A stretch of 64,000 nucleotides of DNA, from assembly GCF_016888005.1 (NCBI RefSeq), contig NZ_JAFDVE010000010.1, positions 1 to 64,000 on the forward strand, read 5' to 3'. The stretch's first letter is position 1; each line of letters starts with the position of its first letter. Origin of the DNA: Phycicoccus sp. CSK15P-2 (GTDB lineage: Bacteria; Actinomycetota; Actinomycetes; Actinomycetales; Dermatophilaceae). Below, one piece after another: positions 18,911-29,614 of the stretch. The position numbers were made by a program, and so were the translations under genes. The notes beneath the pieces are model-generated. The model did no database searches, was not told the DNA's origin, and saw nothing but the letters and a program-made list of their open reading frames with translations.

Positions 18911-20083
18911 CTACCGCTTCGACTTGGGCGTGCGCTTCGGCTGGTTCCGCGGACCCGAGCGGGCGTACTGGTGAACGGCGCGCCCCGTGAGCGTCGCACC
19001 CTCCTCCCGCGGACCCGCCTCGTCACGCGGTCCGGAGACCGCGGCGGCCCCGACGGGCTCGCCCGCCTCGAGCTCCCGGGCGGCATCGCGCTCCCGCTTG
19101 ATCGCGCGGTTCTGGTAGGCCTGCGCCTTCTTCGCGAGGTCGACGACCCTGGCCTCCTTGCTGCGCAGCGAGACGAGCAGCGGCGTCGCGATGAAGATCG
19201 AGCTGTACGCACCGGCGAGCAGGCCGATGAACAGCACGACCGAGAGGTCGGTCAGCGTGCCCGGGCCGAGGAGCAGCACACCGACGACGAGGACGGCGGT
19301 GATCGGCAGCAGCGCGACGACGGTCGTGTTGATCGAGCGGACCATCGTCTGGTTGACCGCGAGGTTGGCGGCCTGCGCGTAGGAGCGGCGGCCGTTCGCG
19401 AAGGCTTCCGTCGTGTTCTCGCGGACCTTGTCGAAGACGACGACCGTGTCGTAGAGCGAGTACCCGAGGACGGTGAGGAAGCCGATCATCGTCGCCGGCG
19501 AGACCTCGAACCCTGTCCAGGCGTAGATGCCCGCGGTGATGACGAGGTCGTGGCCCAGCGCCACGAGGGCCGCGAGGGACATCTTCCAGGTGCGGAAGTA
19601 CAACGCCATGACGAGCGAGACGAGCACGAGGAAGATGACGAGCGCCTGGAGCGCCTTCTGGCTGACCGTGGCACCCCACGACGGGCCGACGAAGGTGGCC
19701 GAGACGTCCTCCGTGGGAACCCCGAACTCCTGGGCGAGTGAGGCGCGCACGTCCGCCGAGTCGGCGTCGGACAGCCGCGAGGTCTGCACCCGGATGGTGT
19801 CCGCGCCAACGAGGGTGACGTTGACGTCGGCCCCCGACTCGAGCGTGGCGGCGTCCCGGGCGCGGGACTCGTAGCCCTCGGTGTCCGTCGTCCCGCTGAC
19901 CCGGAACTCCGAGCCGCCCTTGAACTCGAGGCCGAGGTTGAGCTGCTGGATGCCGAGGCCGAGGAGCGCGACGACGATGACGGCGACCGAACCCAGGTAG
20001 AACCGGCGACGCCGGGCGACCACCGGGACGGACCGGGTGCCGCTGTAGAGGTCGTTACCCAGCTGGGCGAAGCTGAAGCTCAT
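18911..20083 (-). CDS. secF: Protein translocase subunit SecF
   Basis: Proton-driven partner of SecD that assists SecYEG-dependent export. The 390-aa protein has TM1 (about residues 31-48), the conserved GLEFKGGSEF, a periplasmic domain, and five C-terminal TM helices. These include GHDLVITAGIYAWTG, TVLGYSLYDTVVVFDKVREN and AVNQTMVRSINTTV. A long charged cytoplasmic tail (about 75 residues, RSGPRNQPKRTPKSKR at the end) is an actinobacterial feature. The ATG overlaps the secD stop (ATGA). Confidence 0.96.
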   Translation of the reverse strand: MSFSFAQLGNDLYSGTRSVPVVARRRRFYLGSVAVIVVALLGLGIQQLNLGLEFKGGSEFRVSGTTDTEGYESRARDAATLESGADVNVTLVGADTIRVQTSRLSDADSADVRASLAQEFGVPTEDVSATFVGPSWGATVSQKALQALVIFLVLVSLVMALYFRTWKMSLAALVALGHDLVITAGIYAWTGFEVSPATMIGFLTVLGYSLYDTVVVFDKVRENTTEAFANGRRSYAQAANLAVNQTMVRSINTTVVALLPITAVLVVGVLLLGPGTLTDLSVVLFIGLLAGAYSSIFIATPLLVSLRSKEARVVDLAKKAQAYQNRAIKRERDAARELEAGEPVGAAAVSGPRDEAGPREEGATLTGRAVHQYARSGPRNQPKRTPKSKR

Positions 20084-21891
20084 GCGTGGCTCCCTTCCGG
20101 CTCACGGGCCGCGGGCGGGGCGGAGGTGAACCGTCCGCGTCCCGCGTAGCGGGTGGTCTTCACACCGAGCCGGCGCGGGTCGAGACCGGACCACGGGTGG
20201 CCGTCGCGGAAGAACGGGCGGCGCGCGAGCAGCGCGACGACCGGGTGGGTGAAGAGGTACACGACGACGAGGTCGATGAGCGTCGTGAGGCCGAGCGTGA
20301 ACGCGAAGCCACGGACGTTGGACGTCGCCAGCGTGTACAGGACGAGCGCGGCGAGGAAGTTGACGCCGTCGGCGGCAAGGATGGTCCGCCGGGCCCGTGC
20401 CCAGCCGGTCTCGACCGCGGCGGCGAGCGACCTGCCCTCGCGCAGCTCGTCACGCACCCGCTCGAAGTAGACGATGAAGCTGTCGGCGGTGAAGCCGATG
20501 GCGACGATCAGACCCGTCACGCCCGCCATGTCGAGCCGGTAGTTGTGCGACCAGCCGAGGATCGTCACGACGAGGTAGGTCATCCCCGCGGCGGTGGCGA
20601 GCGAGAAGATCGTGACGAACCCGAGCATCCGGTACTGGAAGACCGAGTACACGACGACGAGCAGGAGGCCGATGAGGCCCGCGATGAGGCCGTAGCGCAG
20701 CTGCTCGCTGCCGAGCGTCGGGCTGATGTCGGTGGAGGTCTGCAGGTCGAAGGACAGCGGCAGCGCACCGAACTTCAGCTGCTCGGCGAGGTTGCGGGCC
20801 TCCTCCAGGGTGAAGCCACCGGTGATGCTCGCGTTGCCGTCCGGGATCGCGGAGGTGAACCGCGGCGCCACGATGACCCGCGAGTCGAGGACTGTCGCCA
20901 TCTGGTTCTGCGGCTCGGGCAACGCGACCATCTCGCGGCTGATGTCGGCGTACCTCCTCGTGCCCTCACCGTCGAAGCTCAGCGCGATCTCGACCTCGCT
21001 GGTCAGCGCGCCCTGCTGGTTGGTGCGGTAGCCCGCCGTGGCATCGCTGATCGACGCGCCGGAGACCGCGACAGGCCCGAGGACGTACTTCGCCACGCCG
21101 TCGTCGGAGCACGTCACGAGGGGCTTGGTGTCGTCGTCGACGAGGTCGTCGAGTGCGGCCGGGTCGGTGCACTCGAGCGCGTCGAACTGCTGCTGCACCT
21201 CGGGCGTGACCCACGCGAGGTCGGTGGGGTCGGTGGGCGTCCCGCCCTCGGCGCCGGTGTCGCCACCGTCGGTGTCCCCGGACGGCGACGGGCTCGGGGA
21301 CGGCGACCCGCTCGGGCTGGGGCTCGGGCTCTCGGCGGTGAGGACCTCGTTGAGGGCAGAGCCGCTCGTGGACGTGGGCGTCGGGCTCGGCGAGCCGGAC
21401 CCCTCCTGCGCGGTGGCCGTCGGGCTCGGGCTGCCGGCGCCCTCCCCACCCGATGCGGAGGCGCTCGGGGACGGCGAGGCGGTCGGGGCCGGAAGGCCGG
21501 AGCCGACCTGCAGCACCGGGCGGAACTGCATCTGCGAGGAGCGCTGGATGTTCTGCTTGGTCTCTTCGCTCGGTACCTCCGGGATGCTCACGACGATGTT
21601 CCGGTCGCCCTGCGTGGTCACCTCGGCACCCGAGACACCGCCGCTGTCGACGCGCTGGACGATGATGTCGCGCGCCTGGGCGAGCTGCTCCGGGGAGACC
21701 GTCTGGCTCCCGGTGAGGCGGGGCTCGAGAACGAGCTGGGTGCCGCCCTTGAGGTCGAGACCGAGCTTGGGGGTCAGGCCGCCCGAGGACCAGATGTTGG
21801 CGCCGGCGAGCAGCGCCCCCAGGCCGACGACGAGGACGACGAGCCCGATGAGCGACCGTGCCGCGACGGAGCGCTTGGCACCGCGAGCCAT
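20080..21891 (-). CDS. secD: Protein translocase subunit SecD with low-complexity insertion
   Basis: SecDF pore component. The 603-aa protein has TM1 (about residues 14-33), LGLDLKGGTQLVLEP, and the C-terminal TM bundle with YRLDMAGVTGLIVAIGFTADSFIVYFERVRDE. Between residues about 131 and 225 the first periplasmic domain is interrupted by a Ser/Pro/Thr/Gly/Ala segment with repeated S-P-S-P units. This explains the length compared with compact SecD forms. The frame is intact across it. The gene is 1 bp downstream of yajC and overlaps secF. Confidence 0.96.
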   Translation of the reverse strand: MARGAKRSVAARSLIGLVVLVVGLGALLAGANIWSSGGLTPKLGLDLKGGTQLVLEPRLTGSQTVSPEQLAQARDIIVQRVDSGGVSGAEVTTQGDRNIVVSIPEVPSEETKQNIQRSSQMQFRPVLQVGSGLPAPTASPSPSASASGGEGAGSPSPTATAQEGSGSPSPTPTSTSGSALNEVLTAESPSPSPSGSPSPSPSPSGDTDGGDTGAEGGTPTDPTDLAWVTPEVQQQFDALECTDPAALDDLVDDDTKPLVTCSDDGVAKYVLGPVAVSGASISDATAGYRTNQQGALTSEVEIALSFDGEGTRRYADISREMVALPEPQNQMATVLDSRVIVAPRFTSAIPDGNASITGGFTLEEARNLAEQLKFGALPLSFDLQTSTDISPTLGSEQLRYGLIAGLIGLLLVVVYSVFQYRMLGFVTIFSLATAAGMTYLVVTILGWSHNYRLDMAGVTGLIVAIGFTADSFIVYFERVRDELREGRSLAAAVETGWARARRTILAADGVNFLAALVLYTLATSNVRGFAFTLGLTTLIDLVVVYLFTHPVVALLARRPFFRDGHPWSGLDPRRLGVKTTRYAGRGRFTSAPPAAREPEGSHA

Positions 21892-21892
21892 G

Positions 21893-22171
21893 TCAGCCCA
21901 CCTCCGGGGCGCGCATGCCGACCGCCCGGCGGTCGAAGCGCAGGTGCGTGCCGTCGCCGGTGTCGAGGGTCACCACGCGTTCGTCGAGGGCGGTGATCGT
22001 CCCGTAGAGCCCCGAGGTCGTCACGACCTCCTCCCCCACCTGGAGGGACTCCTGCAGGGACTGTGCCTGCTTGCTGCGCTGGCGCTGGGTGAAGAACATC
22101 CAGGCCAGGAGCAGGAACGGGAGCCCCAGGATGAGGAGGTAGCCAAGGCCGGAGCCGGAGCCGTCTGACAT
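21893..22171 (-). CDS. yajC: Preprotein translocase accessory subunit YajC
   Basis: Small SecDF-associated membrane protein. The 92-aa protein has one TM helix (about residues 10-27, LLILGLPFLLLAWMFFTQ), the family segment QRQRSKQAQSLQESLQVGEEVVTTSGLYGTI and a small beta domain. ATG 22171 gives the family length. The gene heads yajC-secD-secF. Confidence 0.94.
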   Translation of the reverse strand: MSDGSGSGLGYLLILGLPFLLLAWMFFTQRQRSKQAQSLQESLQVGEEVVTTSGLYGTITALDERVVTLDTGDGTHLRFDRRAVGMRAPEVG

Positions 22172-22214
22172 CGGTGTGTGGTCCTTCGAGCGGGTGTGTC
22201 CCGCGGTGGCGGGC

Positions 22215-22252
22215 AGTGGTTCGGCCCGGACGCGCCGGGCCGAAGGACCACT
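22215..22252 (-). terminator. Hairpin between ruvB and yajC
   Basis: TTCGGCCCGG at 22220-22229 and CCGGGCCGAA at 22235-22244 form a perfect 10-bp stem with a 5-nt loop. After a small bulge, AGTGG (22215-22219) and CCACT (22248-22252) extend it. It lies 59-96 nt beyond the ruvB stop on the minus strand, a suitable place to end the ruvCAB transcript. It has no T run, so the terminator call is inferred from stem strength and position. Confidence 0.6.
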
Positions 22253-22310
22253 GTAGGCGAGAGCGGGACACGTCACCAACGAAGGACGCGCCGCCGGAGT
22301 GCCCCCGTGC

Positions 22311-23423
22311 TCAGCCGAGACGCCCCGGACCGTCGTCGAGCGGCAGGGGCACCTGCTGGGCGTCCCGCGGCGGCGTGAGCCCCAGATGCGCCCAGGCGGT
22401 CGGGCTCGCGGCGCGGCCCCGCGGGGTCCGCACGAGGTAGCCCTCGCGGACGAGGTACGGCTCCGCGACGGTCTCGACGGTGTCGGACTCCTCCCCGACC
22501 GCGACCGCGAGTGTGGAGAGCCCCACCGGGCCGCCGGCGAACCGTCGGCACAGGGCGTCGAGCACGGCGCGGTCGAGCCGGTCCAGGCCCGCCTCGTCGA
22601 CGTCGAACAGCGCCAGGGCCTCGCGGGCGGCATGGTGGTCCACGGCGCCGTCACCGTGGACCTGAGCCCAGTCCCGCACCCGCCGCAGCAGCCGGTTGGC
22701 GATGCGCGGGGTGCCCCGGGAGCGTCCGGCGACCTCGGCGACGCCGGCCTCGTCCGCCTCGACCCCGAGCAGCCCCGCAGAGCGGCGCAGGATGGTCACG
22801 AGGTCGGCCGTGTCGTAGTAGTCGAGATGACCGGTGAAGCCGAACCGGTCGCGCAGCGGCGCCGGGAGCAGCCCGGCGCGCGTGGTGGCTCCGACCACGG
22901 TGAACGGTGGGAGCTCGAGGGGGATGGCCGTGGCCCCGGGCCCCTTCCCGACGACGACGTCGACCCGGAAGTCCTCCATCGCGAGGTAGAGCATCTCCTC
23001 GGCGGACCGGCTCATCCGGTGGATCTCGTCGAGGAAGAGGACCTCCCCCTCGTCGAGGCTGGACAGCACCGCGGCGAGGTCGCCCGCGTGCTGGATGGCC
23101 GGGCCGCTCGTGACCCGGATCGGCCGCTCCAGCTCGGCGGCGACGATCATCGCCAGGGTGGTCTTGCCCAGTCCGGGTGGGCCGGAGAGCAGGACGTGGT
23201 CCGGCGGGCTGCCCCGGCGCCGCGCGGCCTCGAGGACCAGCCCGAGCTGGTCGCGGACCCGCGGCTGTCCCGGGAACTCGGCGAGGCGCCGGGGACGCAG
23301 CGCGGCCTCGACGACCCGCTCGTCGTCGGCGCCGCCGGCGTCGACGATCCGGGCGGTGGCGTCGTACGAGCCGTCGCCCTCGCTCACCTCGCTGCGGAAG
23401 CCCTCGGGCTGCGCCGCGCTCAC
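22311..23423 (-). CDS. ruvB: Holliday junction branch-migration helicase RuvB
   Basis: Hexameric AAA+ motor of the RuvAB complex. The 370-aa protein has Walker [10 protein letters not shown], Walker [11 protein letters not shown], sensor [11 protein letters not shown], the arginine finger region LRDRFGF, and a C-terminal winged helix. The extra N-terminal 35 residues before [12 protein letters not shown] are somewhat long. Start GTG 23423 overlaps the ruvA stop (GTGA). Confidence 0.97.
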   Translation of the reverse strand: MSAAQPEGFRSEVSEGDGSYDATARIVDAGGADDERVVEAALRPRRLAEFPGQPRVRDQLGLVLEAARRRGSPPDHVLLSGPPGLGKTTLAMIVAAELERPIRVTSGPAIQHAGDLAAVLSSLDEGEVLFLDEIHRMSRSAEEMLYLAMEDFRVDVVVGKGPGATAIPLELPPFTVVGATTRAGLLPAPLRDRFGFTGHLDYYDTADLVTILRRSAGLLGVEADEAGVAEVAGRSRGTPRIANRLLRRVRDWAQVHGDGAVDHHAAREALALFDVDEAGLDRLDRAVLDALCRRFAGGPVGLSTLAVAVGEESDTVETVAEPYLVREGYLVRTPRGRAASPTAWAHLGLTPPRDAQQVPLPLDDGPGRLG

Positions 23424-24028
23424 CGCCGGAGCTCCCGCAGGGCGAGGCGCAGGTAGGCGGCGACGTCGGCGTCGGCGGGTGCGCCCCCGGCGACGGCCTC
23501 GACCGCGTCGCCCGCCTGCTTGGTCGTCCAGCCGAGGCCCACGAGGGCCTCGGTGACCTGCTCGCGCCAGGGCTCCGCGCTCGGCGCGGCGGGCCCGGCC
23601 GGCGCCGGGCCTCCCCCGGTGCCGTGGATCGCGGCGACCTTGTCCTTGAGCTCGAGCACGAGCCGCTGCGCGGACTTGGCGCCGATGCCCGGCACCGCCG
23701 TGAGGGCCTTGGTGTCGCCACGGGTCAGCGCCCCGGCGAGCTCGTCCGGCCCCATGACCGAGAGCATCGCGAGGGCGAGGCGTGGACCGACCCCGGAGAC
23801 CGTCTGCACGGTCTCGAACATGTCCCGCTCGGACCGCTCGTCGAAGCCGTAGAGCGTGAGCGAGTCCTCGCGGACGACGAGGCTCGTCGCGAGCGTCGCC
23901 TCCTGGCCACGGTGACAGCCGGCGGCGGTGGCCGGCGTCGTGTGGACCAGCATCCCCACTCCCCCGACCTCGACGACGACGTGGTCCAGGCCCACGTGGC
24001 CCACCGGGCCGCGGACCGAGGCGATCAC
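23420..24028 (-). CDS. ruvA: Holliday junction-binding protein RuvA
   Basis: Tetrameric junction-recognition partner of RuvB. The 202-aa protein has an OB-fold N-terminus ([13 protein letters not shown]) and helix-hairpin-helix motifs ([35 protein letters not shown]). A Gly/Pro/Ala linker leads to the C-terminal RuvB-binding domain ([20 protein letters not shown]). GTG 24028 overlaps the ruvC stop (GTGA). Confidence 0.97.
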   Translation of the reverse strand: MIASVRGPVGHVGLDHVVVEVGGVGMLVHTTPATAAGCHRGQEATLATSLVVREDSLTLYGFDERSERDMFETVQTVSGVGPRLALAMLSVMGPDELAGALTRGDTKALTAVPGIGAKSAQRLVLELKDKVAAIHGTGGGPAPAGPAAPSAEPWREQVTEALVGLGWTTKQAGDAVEAVAGGAPADADVAAYLRLALRELRR

Positions 24029-24537
24029 CGCCGGGCCCCCTCGGCGAGGGCGGCCAGCCGGGAGCTCTGCGCACCGCGCCACGCGTGGCAGACCGCCAGC
24101 GCGAGGGCGTCCGCGGCGTCGGCCGGCCGGGGCGCGGCGTCGAGGCCGAGGATGCGCGCCACCATCGCCCCCACCTGGGCCTTCTCGGCACGGCCCGACC
24201 CGGTGACCGCGGCCTTGACCTCGGTCGGGGTGTGGAAGGCGACGGGCACGCCGTGGCGGGCAGCGACGAGCAGCGCGACGGCGGTCGCGTGCGCGGTGGT
24301 CATCACGCTGGCGACGTTGACGTCGGCGAAAACGCGCTCGACGGCGACGACCTCGGGCTCGTAGCGCGTGACCCAGGCGGTCATCTCCTGCTCCAGGTAG
24401 AGCAGCCGTTCCCCGGGCTCGGCGCTGGTGGGGGTCCGCACGACCCCCACCGCGACCATCGCCGCGCGGCCGGGACGGCCGTCGACGACACCGAGGCCGC
24501 ACCGGGTCAGGCCCGGGTCGACGCCGAGGACACGCAC
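24025..24537 (-). CDS. ruvC: Holliday junction resolvase RuvC
   Basis: Dimeric endonuclease that cuts Holliday junctions. The 170-aa protein begins [18 protein letters not shown] with the first catalytic Asp. It keeps the Glu in [11 protein letters not shown] and the C-terminal acidic pair in [12 protein letters not shown]. It heads ruvC-ruvA-ruvB, all joined by GTGA overlaps. The 95 bp upstream (24538-24632) contains no clear SOS box by eye. Confidence 0.96.
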   Translation of the reverse strand: MRVLGVDPGLTRCGLGVVDGRPGRAAMVAVGVVRTPTSAEPGERLLYLEQEMTAWVTRYEPEVVAVERVFADVNVASVMTTAHATAVALLVAARHGVPVAFHTPTEVKAAVTGSGRAEKAQVGAMVARILGLDAAPRPADAADALALAVCHAWRGAQSSRLAALAEGARR

Positions 24538-24632
24538 GCTGGGCTCCTTGCATCCGGACGACGGTTAGAACACCTGTTCGGTGGCCACGCTACGGGAGGA
24601 GGACGACACCCCTCCGGAGCGACACGCGCGGG

Positions 24633-25223
24633 TCAGGGCCGGGCGAGCAGGAGATAGCGCTCGTCGTCGGTCTCGCGCCCCCACAGCACGGGGTCGGTGA
24701 GCGGCCGGACCTCGACGTCCGCCGCGTGCGGTCGGACGAGCGCCCGCGCGGCGCCCGCGGTGAGGCCCGCGCCGGTGGACCAGTCACCCTCGACGAGCAC
24801 GAGCAGCCCGCCGGGGCGCAGTGCCCGCACCCAGCGGCGCAGCGCGACGTCGGGCTCGGGCAGGGCCCACAGGACGTGACGGCACAGGACCGCGTCGAGG
24901 GACGCGTCGGCCAGGCCCGGGTCGGCGGCGTCACCGACCCGAGGCGTCACACCGGTGCGCCTCAGCTTGTCGCGGGCGTGCCGAACCATCTCGGGTGAGA
25001 AGTCGAGAGCGTCGACCCGGTGTCCGGCGTCGGCGAGCAGCAGGCTCAGCGTCCCGGTGCCACAGCCGAGGTCGGCCACGGCCGCGGGCGGCTCCGGCAG
25101 GAAGCCCGACAGCAGGTCGGCCCACGCCGCACGGGTGACGGGGTCGAGCAGACCGTGGTCGGCGGCCTCGTCGAAGGTGGGTGCCTCGGCGTCCCAGGTG
25201 GCGGGGTCGGCCGCCGCCGTCAC
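24633..25223 (-). CDS. Class I SAM-dependent methyltransferase
   Basis: A 196-aa protein with the class I methyltransferase motifs: [20 protein letters not shown] (motif I), [29 protein letters not shown] and a [14 protein letters not shown] segment. It resembles the methyltransferase type 11/UbiE-like group, whose substrates are too varied to assign. The start is GTG 25223, overlapping the yebC stop (GTGA). Its position between yebC and ruvC is not part of the common conserved order. Confidence 0.87.
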   Translation of the reverse strand: MTAAADPATWDAEAPTFDEAADHGLLDPVTRAAWADLLSGFLPEPPAAVADLGCGTGTLSLLLADAGHRVDALDFSPEMVRHARDKLRRTGVTPRVGDAADPGLADASLDAVLCRHVLWALPEPDVALRRWVRALRPGGLLVLVEGDWSTGAGLTAGAARALVRPHAADVEVRPLTDPVLWGRETDDERYLLLARP

Positions 25224-25981
25224 TGGTCGACGCTCTCCAGCTCGGCGAGGACGTCGTCGGGGATGTCGCCGTTGGCGAAGACGTCCTGGACGTCGTCGGA
25301 GTCCTCGAGGGCCTCGACGACGCGGATCATCTTCTTCGCGCCCTCGGCGTCGAGCGGGACCTGGAGGTTGGGCACCCACGCGGCCTCGGCCGAGTCGTAG
25401 TCGACGCCGGCCTCCTGCAGCGCGGTACGCACGGCGACGAAGTCGGTGGCCTCGGAGACGATCTGCCAGGCCTCGCCGTAGTCGTTGATCTCCTCGGCGC
25501 CGGCCTCGAGAACGACCTCGAGCAGCTCGTCCTCGGACTTCTCGCTCTTGGGCACCATGACGACGCCCTTGCGGTCGAACACGTAGGAGACCGAGCCCGG
25601 GTCGGCGAGCTGGCCACCGTTGCGGGTCAGCGCCGTACGCACCTCGGCCGCCGCACGGTTGCGGTTGTCGGTGAGGCACTCGATGAGGATGGCGACGCCA
25701 CCCGGCGCGTAGCCCTCGTAGGTGATGGTCTCCCAGTCCGAGCCGCCCGCGGTCGCACCGGAGCCGCGCTTGACGGCGTTGTCGATGTTCGTGTTCGGGA
25801 CCGAGGACTTCTTGGCCTTCTGGATGGCGTCGTAGAGCGTCGGGTTGCCGGCGGGGTCACCGCCGCCGGTGCGGGCTGCGACCTCGATGTTCTTGATGAG
25901 CTTGGCGAACAGCTTGCCGCGCTTGGCGTCGATCGCCGCCTTCTTGTGCTTGGTGGTCGCCCACTTGGAGTGGCCGCTCAT
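25220..25981 (-). CDS. yebC: YebC/TACO1 family protein
   Basis: The 253-aa protein starts with the signature [43 protein letters not shown] (shown here only to identify the family: [15 protein letters not shown] then [15 protein letters not shown]). It carries the typical central [19 protein letters not shown]. Members act in transcriptional regulation or in translation of proline-rich stretches. In this genomic place it is conserved between pdxT and ruvC (Rv2603c). Its ATG overlaps the pdxT stop. Confidence 0.95.
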   Translation of the reverse strand: MSGHSKWATTKHKKAAIDAKRGKLFAKLIKNIEVAARTGGGDPAGNPTLYDAIQKAKKSSVPNTNIDNAVKRGSGATAGGSDWETITYEGYAPGGVAILIECLTDNRNRAAAEVRTALTRNGGQLADPGSVSYVFDRKGVVMVPKSEKSEDELLEVVLEAGAEEINDYGEAWQIVSEATDFVAVRTALQEAGVDYDSAEAAWVPNLQVPLDAEGAKKMIRVVEALEDSDDVQDVFANGDIPDDVLAELESVDQ

Positions 25982-26598
25982 GAACGCTCCCTCAGACTCT
26001 GTCTCACGATGTCGACGAACAGCTGGTGGACCCGGTGGTCACCGGTCACCTCGGGGTGGAAGGACGTGATCAGCAGGTTCCGCTGACGCGCGGCGACGAT
26101 CCTACCCGCGGCCGGACCGTGCTCCACGCGGGCGAGGGGCTCCACCGCGTCCCCGGCGTCCTCGACCCAGGGGGCGCGGATGAAGACCGCGCGTACCGGC
26201 TCACCCCCGAGCTCGCGGACGTGTAGGTCGTCCTCGAAGGAGTCCACCTGCCGCCCGAAGGCGTTGCGCCGGACGGTGATGTCCATCCCGCCGAGGGTCT
26301 GCTGGCCGGGGGCGCCGTCCAGCAACCGGTCGGCGAGCATGATCATCCCGGCGCAGGAGCCGTAGACCGGCAGGCCGGCCGCGATGTGGTCGCGCAGGGG
26401 CTGCTGCAGCTCGAAGATCCGCACGAGCTTGTCCATCGTCGTCGACTCACCCCCGGGAATGACGAGGCCGTCGACCGCGGCCAGCTCCGCGGGTCGACGA
26501 ACGGTCGTCGCGGTGGCACCGCCGTGCCGCAGGGCCGCGAGGTGCTCGCGGACGTCGCCCTGGACGGCCAGCACACCGATGGTGGGGGTCGTGGTCAC
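25978..26598 (-). CDS. pdxT: Pyridoxal 5'-phosphate synthase glutaminase subunit PdxT
   Basis: Supplies ammonia to PdxS for PLP synthesis. The 206-aa class I glutaminase has [16 protein letters not shown] at the start and the triad in GSCAGMIML (Cys) and SFHPEVT (His, Glu), with GGEST forming the oxyanion-side loop. Start GTG 26598. It is separated here from pdxS (30200-31102) by the cyclase, kynU and a membrane protein; in many actinobacteria the two are close neighbours. Confidence 0.95.
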   Translation of the reverse strand: MTTTPTIGVLAVQGDVREHLAALRHGGATATTVRRPAELAAVDGLVIPGGESTTMDKLVRIFELQQPLRDHIAAGLPVYGSCAGMIMLADRLLDGAPGQQTLGGMDITVRRNAFGRQVDSFEDDLHVRELGGEPVRAVFIRAPWVEDAGDAVEPLARVEHGPAAGRIVAARQRNLLITSFHPEVTGDHRVHQLFVDIVRQSLRERS

Positions 26599-26645
26599 GG
26601 CCGCGATGCTACGGGCGTCCGCGCGCCGTACCCGCGGCGGGACCG

Positions 26646-28214
26646 TCAGACCGAGACGCCGTCGCGTCCTCGCATCTTGGTGCGGTAGAGCGCCTGGTCC
26701 GCGCTCTCGCGCAGGTCCTCGAGAGCACCGAGGCTCCCGGAGGCCAGTCCGATGCTCACCGTGGCACGCAGCCCGAGGGAGAGCTCGTCCCAGTCCTCGG
26801 AGCGGATGACGTCCGCGACCTCGGCACAACGGGCTCGTGCCGCCTCGATGTTGTCCGTGTCGAGCAGCAGCAGGAACTCGTCACCGCCCCAGCGCACCGC
26901 GAGGTCGCTCGCCCGGACCACGCGCCCGAGCGCAGCGGCCACCAGGACGAGCACCGCGTCACCGACCCCGTGCCCGTGGGTGTCGTTCACCGCCTTGAAG
27001 TGGTCGATGTCCACGAGCACGATGATGACGTCACGTGCGGGCGAGCCGGCCCGGTCGGCACGCAGGGCGGCCACGTGCGTGGCCAGCCCACGCCGGTTGG
27101 CCAGCCCGGTCAGCTCGTCCACCTCGGCCGCCATCCGCAGCCGGTCGTGCTCGGCGACCATCTGCTCCTTCTCGATGAGCGAGGCCATCGACTGTGCGGA
27201 CTCCGCGCGCGCCTCCAGCCTGCGGCACGACAGCTCCCGACCGAGGCGCAGGCCAGCGGTCTCACGACCGGTCTCGAGTGCCTCGAGCTCGGCGTCCCGG
27301 GTCAGCGTGAGCAGGTGCAGCTCGGGCTCGTGCTTCCGGTTCCAGGAGCGCAGGGCCCGCATCAGGTGGCGCCGAGCCAGGCTGGGGTCGGGCTCGGTGA
27401 ACCCCGCCGCCAGGTGCAGGAGGCTCGCGAACTCGGCCCCGTGGGGGTCTGCGGGCTGCCGTGGTGGCCCGCTGGGCGGGGCGAGCGCGTCGACGACGTT
27501 CTCGAGGATGTGCAGGTCGGTGTACCAGGTGTCCGGGAGGAGGTTCTCGGGAACCCGCCGGATGGCGGTCCGCGCGGACTCCCCCAGGGCGGCCAGCTCA
27601 GCTGACGGCCCGCTCTGGCGGCGGACGCACAGGCGCCGCACCTCGATCTCCGCCCGGTTGTACATGGCGGTGGCCCGGCGCGACGCGTCGCGTTCCGCGG
27701 TGAGCAGGTCGGCCGCCGCCGAGGTGTGCTCGAGAGCGAGGTCCCACAGCTCGCGGTCGAGGTACGCCGTGGCGCACTGGCCGTGCGCGGACGGCAGCAT
27801 CGCGTGGGTCTCCTCGGCGTCCCGGAGGAGCACCGTCGCGCGGGCGAGGTCACGGTCTGCGGCCGGGCCCGGGCGACCGATCTTCTCGGCGTGCGTTGCG
27901 CGCATCCCGAGGACCAGCGCCTCCCACACCACCTCGCCCTCGGACCGGGCCCGCTCGAGGATGCGCGAGAGATGGAACTCCTCGTCCAGACCGGAGTCGT
28001 ACTGCGACGCGAGGACGAGGACGTAGTCGGCGGTCATGACCACGTCCCACCAGCCGCTCTCCTCGGCCCGACGGACGATCTCCGCGACCCGGTCGAGGTC
28101 GACCGAGCCCGGCGTCTGGGCGGGCAGGATGAGCGCGCTGGCCTCGTCCAGGAGCACCGCGTGCTCGTCCGGACGTCGCGGTGCCCCGGTTCGAGACCGG
28201 GTCTTCACCGTCAT
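26646..28214 (-). CDS. Diguanylate cyclase (GGDEF) with helical sensor region
   Basis: Synthesises cyclic di-GMP. From ATG 28214 the protein has 522 aa. Residues about 1-350 are helix-rich with TPR-like character, no TM helix and no signal peptide, so it is cytoplasmic. The GGDEF domain starts near [12 protein letters not shown] and has WGGDEF intact. RASD lies five residues before GGDEF and fits the inhibitory I-site Rxx[11 protein letters not shown] provides metal and nucleotide residues. No EAL domain follows. It is divergent from kynU across 123 bp. The input signal is unknown. Confidence 0.9.
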   Translation of the reverse strand: MTVKTRSRTGAPRRPDEHAVLLDEASALILPAQTPGSVDLDRVAEIVRRAEESGWWDVVMTADYVLVLASQYDSGLDEEFHLSRILERARSEGEVVWEALVLGMRATHAEKIGRPGPAADRDLARATVLLRDAEETHAMLPSAHGQCATAYLDRELWDLALEHTSAAADLLTAERDASRRATAMYNRAEIEVRRLCVRRQSGPSAELAALGESARTAIRRVPENLLPDTWYTDLHILENVVDALAPPSGPPRQPADPHGAEFASLLHLAAGFTEPDPSLARRHLMRALRSWNRKHEPELHLLTLTRDAELEALETGRETAGLRLGRELSCRRLEARAESAQSMASLIEKEQMVAEHDRLRMAAEVDELTGLANRRGLATHVAALRADRAGSPARDVIIVLVDIDHFKAVNDTHGHGVGDAVLVLVAAALGRVVRASDLAVRWGGDEFLLLLDTDNIEAARARCAEVADVIRSEDWDELSLGLRATVSIGLASGSLGALEDLRESADQALYRTKMRGRDGVSV

Positions 28215-28337
28215 GTGGCGATTGTGAAACGGTGAGGCTGTCGGGGCGAGCGGCAGGCGCGATTCTCGTCCGGACGGCCGATCCCCGACTCGTCGACGGG
28301 ACGACCGCCCTCCTGCGCCTCCGTTACGGTCGGGCGC

Positions 28338-29576
28338 ATGTCCGCACCTCTGGCCGAGCGCGCCGCAGCCCTCGACTCGGAGCACGCTGCGACGGACCTG
28401 CGGTCCCGGTTCCGGCTCCCGGCGGGCGTGGTGTACCTCGACGGCAACTCGCTCGGCGCGCTTCCCGCCGGGGTCCCCGAGGCCGTCGCCGACGTGGTCC
28501 AGCGCCAGTGGGGAACCGGGCTCGTCTCGAGCTGGAACGACGCCGGATGGTGGGACACGCCCGCCCGGGTGGGTGACCGCATCGGGCGGCTCGTCGGCGC
28601 GGCCGAGGGACAGGTCGTCTGCACGGACTCCACGACCGTCAACCTCTACAAGTGCGTGGTCGCCGTGGCCCGGATGCGCCCGGGCCGCCGGGTCGTGCTC
28701 ACCGACCCGGCGTCCTTCCCCACCGACCTCTACGTCACCGAGGCCGCCGCACGGGACGCAGGTCTCGTCGTCGAGCGGGTGACCCCGTCAGGGGCACCGG
28801 CACGGATCGCGGAGGTCGGCGAGGACCTGGTCCTCGCCGCGTACAGCTCGGTCGACTACCGCACCGGGGAGCTGTGGGACCTGCCCGGCATCACGAGGGC
28901 GGCGCATGCCGTCGGCGGCCTCGCCTGCTGGGACCTGTGCCACTCGGCCGGGGTCCTCGACGTCGGGCTCGACAAGCACGGCGCCGACCTCGCCGTCGGC
29001 TGCGGCTACAAGTACCTCAACGGCGGCCCCGGCGCTCCGGCCTTCCTCTACGTCGCCCGGCGGCACCAGGACGGGTTCGACCAGCCGCTGTCGGGGTGGA
29101 ACGGCCACGCCACGCCGTTCGCGATGGCACCGGAGTACGAGCCGGCACCGGGCATCTCCCGCGCCCGCGTCGGCACTCCCCCGCTGCTGTCGATGCTCGC
29201 GCTGGACGCCGCTCTCACCGTCTACGACGACGTCACGGTCACCGACCTGCGCGCGCGTTCGCTCTCGCTCACCGGCTTCTTCCTCGAGTGTCTCGACGAG
29301 CTCGTGCCGGACATCGAGCCGGCGACTCCCCGCGACCCGACGCGACGCGGCTCGCAGGTGAGCCTGCGCCATCCCGACGCCTACGGCGTCGTCCAGGCCC
29401 TCATCGCGCGGGACGTCGTCGGGGACTTCCGGGAGCCGGACGTCGTCCGGCTGGGCTTCGCGCCGATGTACCTGACCCACGCGGACGTCCTGCACGCGGC
29501 CGAGCAGCTGAAGGCCGTCCTCGACGCCGGCGAACAGGGCCGCCCCGAGTTCACGACCCGCTCCACCGTCACCTGA
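28338..29576 (+). CDS. kynU: Kynureninase
   Basis: PLP enzyme cleaving kynurenine to anthranilate and alanine. The 412-aa protein shows [11 protein letters not shown] near the N-terminus, WDLCHSAG with the PLP-binding Asp, and [17 protein letters not shown] with the Schiff-base Lys. The C-terminal [14 protein letters not shown] is also typical. Length is normal. No tryptophan dioxygenase, formamidase or kynurenine monooxygenase lies in the window, so it stands alone; upstream steps must be encoded elsewhere. Confidence 0.93.
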   Translation: MSAPLAERAAALDSEHAATDLRSRFRLPAGVVYLDGNSLGALPAGVPEAVADVVQRQWGTGLVSSWNDAGWWDTPARVGDRIGRLVGAAEGQVVCTDSTTVNLYKCVVAVARMRPGRRVVLTDPASFPTDLYVTEAAARDAGLVVERVTPSGAPARIAEVGEDLVLAAYSSVDYRTGELWDLPGITRAAHAVGGLACWDLCHSAGVLDVGLDKHGADLAVGCGYKYLNGGPGAPAFLYVARRHQDGFDQPLSGWNGHATPFAMAPEYEPAPGISRARVGTPPLLSMLALDAALTVYDDVTVTDLRARSLSLTGFFLECLDELVPDIEPATPRDPTRRGSQVSLRHPDAYGVVQALIARDVVGDFREPDVVRLGFAPMYLTHADVLHAAEQLKAVLDAGEQGRPEFTTRSTVT

Positions 29577-29614
29577 CCTCGGCTACCGGCGCGCCGTCCC
29601 TACCCGACAGTCAC

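Noticed and set aside
21217-21501. SecD Ser/Pro repeats as an assembly or frameshift artefact
   Set aside because: The frame stays open through the repeat, and conserved SecD motifs on both sides are in the same frame.
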